Origin: Oligoflexales bacterium
GTDB lineage: Bacteria; Bdellovibrionota_B; Oligoflexia; Oligoflexales; Bog-1112
Assembly: GCA_017985985.1 (NCBI GenBank)
Contig: JAGNWK010000005.1
Coordinates: 1 to 64,000 of the forward strand
Direction: 5' to 3'
DNA length: 64,000 nt
The notes beneath the pieces were generated by a model, which was given only the letters and a program-made list of their open reading frames with translations, ran no database searches and was not told the DNA's origin. The translations under genes were made by a program, and so were the position numbers. Shown piece after piece: positions 59,744-64,000 of this stretch (position 1 is its first letter; the number at the start of each line of letters is the position of its first letter).

Positions 59744-60559
59744 ATGAGTTACCCTCAAAAACTAAAGACTCCCTCTGATTTCTGCTGGGTTGAGCTGATG
59801 ACAAGTCATCATAAAGGAGTAAAGAACTTTTATGGATCTTTCCTAAATTGGACTTTCCACGAGGAGGAACTCCCTGACCAGCGCCTCTTCACTATGATCA
59901 GTTCCAAAGATGCCCCCATCGGTGGACTATTTGATATCAGCGAAGAACTTCGGAACTTAAAACTAAGTCCACGCTGGCTATCTTATGTCCGCATCCAAAA
60001 CCTGGATCAATCTCTAGCCGCTGTCCAGGCCCTGGGAGGGGAGATCGTCCGAGGCCCTCTCTCTATTCCTAATGCAGGGAGGATGGCCTGGGTTGAGGAT
60101 CCCGTTCACTCCCTTTTCGCTCTTTGGGAAGCTCAGGACAGTTATGGATCCCTCCTCGATCAACGAGCCGTTTATGCCCCCGGCTGGAGAGAGCTCATCA
60201 CGGCAGAGGAAGACCTCGCTTCGCCCTTTTATGAAACTGTCTTCGGCTGGGAAGCAAGGCAAACGTCTATAGAATGGGATGGCACCAAAATTCCCTACAC
60301 TTGTTTTTTCCTGGAAGACAGACCTATTGCAGGGCTGATGAAACCTAGCAAGGAGATGACGAGTTCACACCCACTGTGGCTTGTTCACTTCAACGTCCCA
60401 GACTGCAATAAAACTGTCGAAATCTGTAAAAAAAATGGAGGAACTCTCGTTTCCCCCGTCACCTATTTTCCAAAGAGGGGACAAATCGCCACCCTCAGAG
60501 ATCCCTATGGAGCTGTCTTCGCCGTCTCAGCCTATTCTTCTGAAATCACAGAGCCATGA
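59744..60559 (+). CDS. VOC (glyoxalase/bleomycin-resistance) superfamily protein, two modules
   Basis: A 271-residue cytoplasmic protein with two tandem beta-alpha-beta-beta-beta modules. Module 1: FCWVELMTSHHKGVKNFYGSFLNWTF … MAWVEDPVHSLFALWE. Module 2: GWRELITAEEDLASPFYETVFGWEA … IATLRDPYGAVFAVS. The ligand positions of VOC enzymes (Glu near each start, Glu/His at the ends) are only partly kept, so I do not predict a reaction. Very good ribosome site (AGGAG). Stand-alone. Confidence 0.88.
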   Translation: MSYPQKLKTPSDFCWVELMTSHHKGVKNFYGSFLNWTFHEEELPDQRLFTMISSKDAPIGGLFDISEELRNLKLSPRWLSYVRIQNLDQSLAAVQALGGEIVRGPLSIPNAGRMAWVEDPVHSLFALWEAQDSYGSLLDQRAVYAPGWRELITAEEDLASPFYETVFGWEARQTSIEWDGTKIPYTCFFLEDRPIAGLMKPSKEMTSSHPLWLVHFNVPDCNKTVEICKKNGGTLVSPVTYFPKRGQIATLRDPYGAVFAVSAYSSEITEP

Positions 60560-60569
60560 TAGCCCATCC

Positions 60570-60740
60570 CCCGCCAAAGGCCGAAGAACGAGGCCGTTAG
60601 GACAATGTCATTCAGTTAAGGTTCGATACCCCTCGACTTCGCTCGAGGTGACGTTCTCTCGACCAGTTAAAACCCCGTCACCCCGAGCGAAGTCGAGGGG
60701 TATCGAGTTAAAACAGAACAAACAGGTAAGGAGTCCTCCC
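60570..60740. repeat. composite repeat: GGCCG block, family E half and family A hairpin
   Basis: AAAGGCCGAAGAACGAGGCCG is followed by ACAATGTCATTCAGTTAAGG (half of a family E end) and two complementary family A arms (60625-60650, 60677-60703). The right family E end is missing, so this is probably a truncated element. It lies between convergent genes. Confidence 0.7.
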
Positions 60741-60756
60741 GCTTCTCATCTCAAGC

Positions 60757-61992
60757 TCACTCCTCTAATGGAACAAACTTTGAGTCTCTATACTTGATAA
60801 ACTCCCTCAAGAAAAAGCAAGCCACTGCAATCAGCAGAACAGCTAAGACAGCACCGAGAAAAAGCGCCTGTTTGTACCCAAACAAGCTCGCTAACGAACC
60901 AATAAAAAGCTGACCAAGTAAAGGCCCACTCGCATAAGAAAGCATCTCAAAACTTGCCATCCTCCCTCTCACCGATGGAGGGATAGTTTTATTCCAAATC
61001 GTCATACGGAAAATTCCACTGATCATGTCAAATGCCCCCGCAAAAAAAAGCAAGATCATGATGGTGTAGATCCCAGGAGCCCAAGCGATGCAAGCAATAC
61101 ACGTGGCCCAAGCGACAGCAGCCCAGGCTATAGCTTGACCATGCCTATCAACCTGACTCGTCCACCTGCTAAATATGGCTGCAAAAAAGGCACCAGCCGA
61201 TGAACTCGCGTAAAGTAAGCCCAGAGAAGAGTCTGCCGCAAACTGTTGCGCAATATGTGGCATCAAGACTTGAGGACTGGCACAGACCATGGCAGAAAAA
61301 TCGATAAGGTAAGTTCCCAGTATGTCCCTCCGTCTTATCAGGTAAGACACGCCCCCTTTGATATCGGTCCAAAAGCTCAAGGCCACTTTTGCTTCGGTCT
61401 TCACTTTAGGCGGCTGCGATACACAGCTGATCAAGAGGAGTGAAACTGCAAATGTCGACGCATCAATGAAGAGAGCCCAAGCAGGGCCAAACCTCGCGAT
61501 GAGAAGCCCAGCAAGAGACGGACCCAAAATAGCCGAAACTATAGTCCTAAGCGGCGACAAACTACTCACTGCTTCAAGCTGATCTCTGCTCACAATAGCT
61601 GGCAAAAGAGCTTCCATAGCTGGACGATGCAAACCATTAAAACCAGAGATAAGACCGGCGCCGACAAAGATGCAATACAGATTTGGCTCTTCTCTCATCG
61701 CATTGAAAGCGAGGAAAACAACGCACAAAGTCATGAACAGCTCAGAAATCATAATGATTTTTTTACGATCATAGTGGTCAGACAAAACCCCACCATAAAG
61801 GGCGGTAAGCACCAAAGTCACGAGTTCGACAGCCCCGACAAGGCCGGTCAAAAGGATAGAGTTGGTAAGTTGATAAATTTGAAAAGGAATTGTGATGATC
61901 GTCATCTGCGAGCCGAAGCTAGAGATGAGTTGAGCCAAAAACAGGAGACGAAACTTACTATTTTTCAGGAGGGGCGACATATCGAGAAACAT
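60757..61992 (-). CDS. MFS exporter (EntS/MFS_3 type)
   Basis: A 411-residue inner-membrane transporter with 12 predicted helices. It starts NSKFRLLFLAQLISSFGSQMTIITIPFQIY, has the MFS motif A variant GGVLSDHYDRKKIIMISE between helices 2 and 3, and INGLHRPAMEALLPAIV-type sequence typical of the MFS_3/enterobactin-exporter-like group. ATG 61992 is preferred over TTG 61998. Substrate unknown; siderophore, macrolide or other small-molecule export is possible. No biosynthetic gene is adjacent. Confidence 0.9.
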   Translation of the reverse strand: MFLDMSPLLKNSKFRLLFLAQLISSFGSQMTIITIPFQIYQLTNSILLTGLVGAVELVTLVLTALYGGVLSDHYDRKKIIMISELFMTLCVVFLAFNAMREEPNLYCIFVGAGLISGFNGLHRPAMEALLPAIVSRDQLEAVSSLSPLRTIVSAILGPSLAGLLIARFGPAWALFIDASTFAVSLLLISCVSQPPKVKTEAKVALSFWTDIKGGVSYLIRRRDILGTYLIDFSAMVCASPQVLMPHIAQQFAADSSLGLLYASSSAGAFFAAIFSRWTSQVDRHGQAIAWAAVAWATCIACIAWAPGIYTIMILLFFAGAFDMISGIFRMTIWNKTIPPSVRGRMASFEMLSYASGPLLGQLFIGSLASLFGYKQALFLGAVLAVLLIAVACFFLREFIKYRDSKFVPLEE

Positions 61993-62074
61993 CTTCAACG
62001 TCCTTTATGCATCATGTAGGGCAATGCTCACCTACATCTCCCGTCACCCCGAAAGAAGTCAAGGCTCACTCGCC

Positions 62075-62464
62075 TTACTTCTTCTGACGATTTAAACTAG
62101 AGTTCTGGGTGTTATTATTCAAAAAAATCTCTTCTTCAGAAGATCCAGCCATCTCCGTGACCATTGTGAAGTCTTCTGGGAAACTAGAGTTAAAACTGTA
62201 ATATTTGACGGATCCATCCTTATTCCAGTAGAACTTCAACTCCTTATGAAAAGTTTTGCCAAAGACCTGGTATTTATAGAAAGCATAAGTCCACGTATTG
62301 ACTCCACCAGAACTTCCAATCGCAAAAGGCTGGCCAAGAACTAGCTTCGCGTCTTCTTTTTTTGTCGCATTCTTACGGATCCACTCTGTTCTGGATGGAA
62401 AATTACTGCCTGTTGTGAAACAAGAGCTGAGAAACAAGATGCTCAAAAACAAAACAGCGCGCAT
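62075..62464 (-). CDS. small lipoprotein, SmpA/BamE-like
   Basis: A 129-residue lipoprotein (lipobox ending LSSCF). The sequence KKEDAKLVLGQPFAIGSSGGVNTWTYAFYKY followed by LKFYWNKDGSVKYYSFNSSFP has the helix-then-sheet pattern of the SmpA/OmlA (BamE) domain: a helix ending in a G-P turn, then strands with W-x-Y. BamE assists outer-membrane protein assembly. The sequence is divergent, so another role is possible. The polar Asn/Ser tail is unusual. Divergent from the M16 protease gene. Confidence 0.65.
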   Translation of the reverse strand: MRAVLFLSILFLSSCFTTGSNFPSRTEWIRKNATKKEDAKLVLGQPFAIGSSGGVNTWTYAFYKYQVFGKTFHKELKFYWNKDGSVKYYSFNSSFPEDFTMVTEMAGSSEEEIFLNNNTQNSSLNRQKK

Positions 62465-62528
62465 ATTTGATTCCTTGTTTTAATGTTTTTAGGTAGAATC
62501 GAAAGCTCAATTTTAAAGCAATAGATCC

Positions 62529-64000
62529 ATGAGAAGAAAATCTATGACGATAAAAAAGTACCATCTTGGGCTCGCTCTCATCGCCAGCTTCCTTCCCATC
62601 AATTACCAATGTACTTGGAGTGCATCCATGTTGTCACGAACAGATAAGCTACTCGCTCTTGATACCGAACAAAAACATCCTCAAGACAAGCGCGAGCAGC
62701 GATCGATTAAACTCAGCAATGGACTCGATGTCCTGCTCGTCAGTGATCCTACTTTCAATAAGTCAGCTGCGGCTCTCGACGTCCACGTCGGCAGCCTTGA
62801 AGACCCAGAAGAGCATCTTGGTCTGGCCCACTTTCTCGAGCATATGCTTTTTCTTGGGACAGAAAAATACCCAGATGTGGATGAATACAACCGCTTCCTG
62901 AGCTCACATCAGGGCTGGTCAAATGCTTATACAAGTGAGACGGACACCAACTATTTTTTTGAAGTCGGACATGAAGGATTTGAGGGCTCGCTCGATCGCT
63001 TCGCCCAATTTTTTATATCCCCACTTTTTAGTCCCCAGTATGTCGAAAGAGAGCTCAACGCTGTGCACTCTGAGCATCAAAAAAATCTCGAAGATGACAA
63101 TTGGAGAGAAAACCGGGTCGTCCACACTCTCCTCAAAAAGGATCATCCCGCTAGTAAGTTCCACACTGGAAATCTAGATACTTTAAAGGGAACAAGTCGC
63201 GAGGTCCTTACCTCCTTCTATAAAAAACACTACTCTGCCAACCGTATGAAACTCGTCGTCCTTTCCTTATTGCCACTCGATAAGCTGGAAAGCCTCGTCA
63301 GAACAACGTGGACAGCAGTGCCTAACTCCAACTTAGCCGAACTCTCCTACGAGCGCGGCATCTTCGACAATAAAGATCTGCCACGAAGACTTCATATTCG
63401 CTCTGTAAAAGATCTTAGGAAATTAAGCCTGGTCTTTGAAGGTCCTGATGCAGAACCCTACTGGGAATCCAAACCCACCTATATGCTTAGCCATCTTCTG
63501 GGGCATGAGGGTCGCGGCTCTCTTCTTTCCCTACTTAAAAAAGAAAACCTAGCAAGCGGACTCAGCGCCTCTTATGACTCCTCTCCCTACGGTGGGCTTC
63601 TTGAAATAAACGTTGAGCTCAGCGAAAAAGGACAAGATCAAAAAGACCGCATTGTTGAATTGTTCTTTTCCTATATCAATCTTCTTAAAAGAGACAGCTA
63701 CCAGAAATACATCTATGACGAAAGAAAAGTCATGGCCGATCTCAATTACATCTACAAAGAACCCCAAGAAGGAGGGTCTCTAGCTTCTCGTTATGCTGTC
63801 CGAATGCAGACACACCCTGCACTACAGATTGAGAAGCGTGACAGTCTTTTCTATAAGTACAGTGAAAAAGACTTTCAAGACTTCTTGAACATCATCGACG
63901 CCAAAGCACTCACTCTTGTTTCGCTCTCTCCCAAAGAGCAAACGGATCAAGTTGAAACCTACTACGGAGCACAATTTGGATTACAAAAAATACCATCTGA
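62529..64000 (+). CDS. M16-family zinc metalloprotease (insulinase/pitrilysin type), 3' part outside window
   Basis: At least 490 residues, open to the window end. ATG 62529 or 62544 starts a signal peptide (YHLGLALIASFLPINYQC). The M16 site is HFLEHMLFLGTEKYP (HxxEH zinc motif) with ERELNAVHSEHQKN about 75 residues later giving the third ligand Glu. GWSNAYTSETDTNYFFEV is the usual following strand. The order matches pitrilysin/insulysin (protease III), periplasmic enzymes cleaving small peptides, normally about 900 residues, so about half is missing here. Confidence 0.95.
   Translation, partial: MRRKSMTIKKYHLGLALIASFLPINYQCTWSASMLSRTDKLLALDTEQKHPQDKREQRSIKLSNGLDVLLVSDPTFNKSAAALDVHVGSLEDPEEHLGLAHFLEHMLFLGTEKYPDVDEYNRFLSSHQGWSNAYTSETDTNYFFEVGHEGFEGSLDRFAQFFISPLFSPQYVERELNAVHSEHQKNLEDDNWRENRVVHTLLKKDHPASKFHTGNLDTLKGTSREVLTSFYKKHYSANRMKLVVLSLLPLDKLESLVRTTWTAVPNSNLAELSYERGIFDNKDLPRRLHIRSVKDLRKLSLVFEGPDAEPYWESKPTYMLSHLLGHEGRGSLLSLLKKENLASGLSASYDSSPYGGLLEINVELSEKGQDQKDRIVELFFSYINLLKRDSYQKYIYDERKVMADLNYIYKEPQEGGSLASRYAVRMQTHPALQIEKRDSLFYKYSEKDFQDFLNIIDAKALTLVSLSPKEQTDQVETYYGAQFGLQKIPS

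Overview
The window looks like chromosomal DNA of a Gram-negative bacterium. It encodes a porin-like outer-membrane protein, a second outer-membrane beta-barrel of a type common in myxobacteria and predatory lineages, a BamE-like lipoprotein, many lipobox lipoproteins and a CHASE2-type class III cyclase. I infer a lineage once placed in Deltaproteobacteria (Bdellovibrionota/Oligoflexia or a relative); no marker here proves this. Housekeeping genes sit among large secreted or lipid-anchored proteins and an unusually dense set of short palindromic repeats.

Layout. 1-6.7 kb: a serine-rich two-helix lipoprotein, a collagen-like lipoprotein and decayed small genes. 6.7-11 kb: CHASE2 adenylate/guanylate cyclase and a tandem pair of DUF4360-like secreted proteins separated by four 72-bp repeats. 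11-15.2 kb (minus): rpsB-tsf-pyrH-frr followed by nadD. 15.5-22.1 kb: a GYF_2-like membrane protein bracketed by 46-bp inverted repeats, a frameshifted paralogue of the first lipoprotein, a secreted ankyrin/kinase-like protein and a membrane-tethered GT5 glycosyltransferase. 22.3-28.7 kb (plus): rpmF-fabD, a MITE-like element, then yidD-yidC-jag-mnmE and a small membrane protein. 28.7-36.7 kb: TARG1-like macrodomain, pheT, tryptophan 2,3-dioxygenase, double-FHA protein, aldehyde dehydrogenase, tRNA-Ile(GAT), bcp. 36.7-38.3 kb: broken fic gene and a toxin-antitoxin pair with twin operators. 38.4-43.5 kb: a zinc-type ABC uptake operon with three secreted/outer-membrane partners, read divergently from a Fur/Zur-type repressor across a 34-bp palindrome. 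43.6-49.5 kb: an outer-membrane barrel, a third paralogue of the two-helix lipoprotein carrying an RCC1 propeller, an O-antigen-ligase/polymerase-like protein and a 30-residue basic protein. 49.7-58.6 kb: metallophosphoesterase, alaS, and acyl-CoA carboxylase beta and biotin carboxylase subunits separated by an opposite-strand HAD-domain lipoprotein. 58.7-64 kb: CHAP-like exported protein, two-module VOC protein, MFS exporter, BamE-like lipoprotein and an M16 protease running off the end.

Repeat families used below. A: module built on GATACCCCTCGACTTCGCTC and its complement. B: hairpin beginning CGTCATTGCGAG. C: element running from CAAGGAGGGGG to CAGCTGGTTCCCC, usually just 3' of genes in one orientation. 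D: hairpin with arms CTAAAGAGGG and CCCTCTTTAG. E: terminal inverted repeats containing CTGACCGCCAATGTCATTCG that frame A and B modules, giving MITE-like elements without a transposase.

Start codons were chosen from visible ribosome-binding sites and signal peptides, so some differ from the longest open frame. All family assignments come from reading motifs; no database search was possible.
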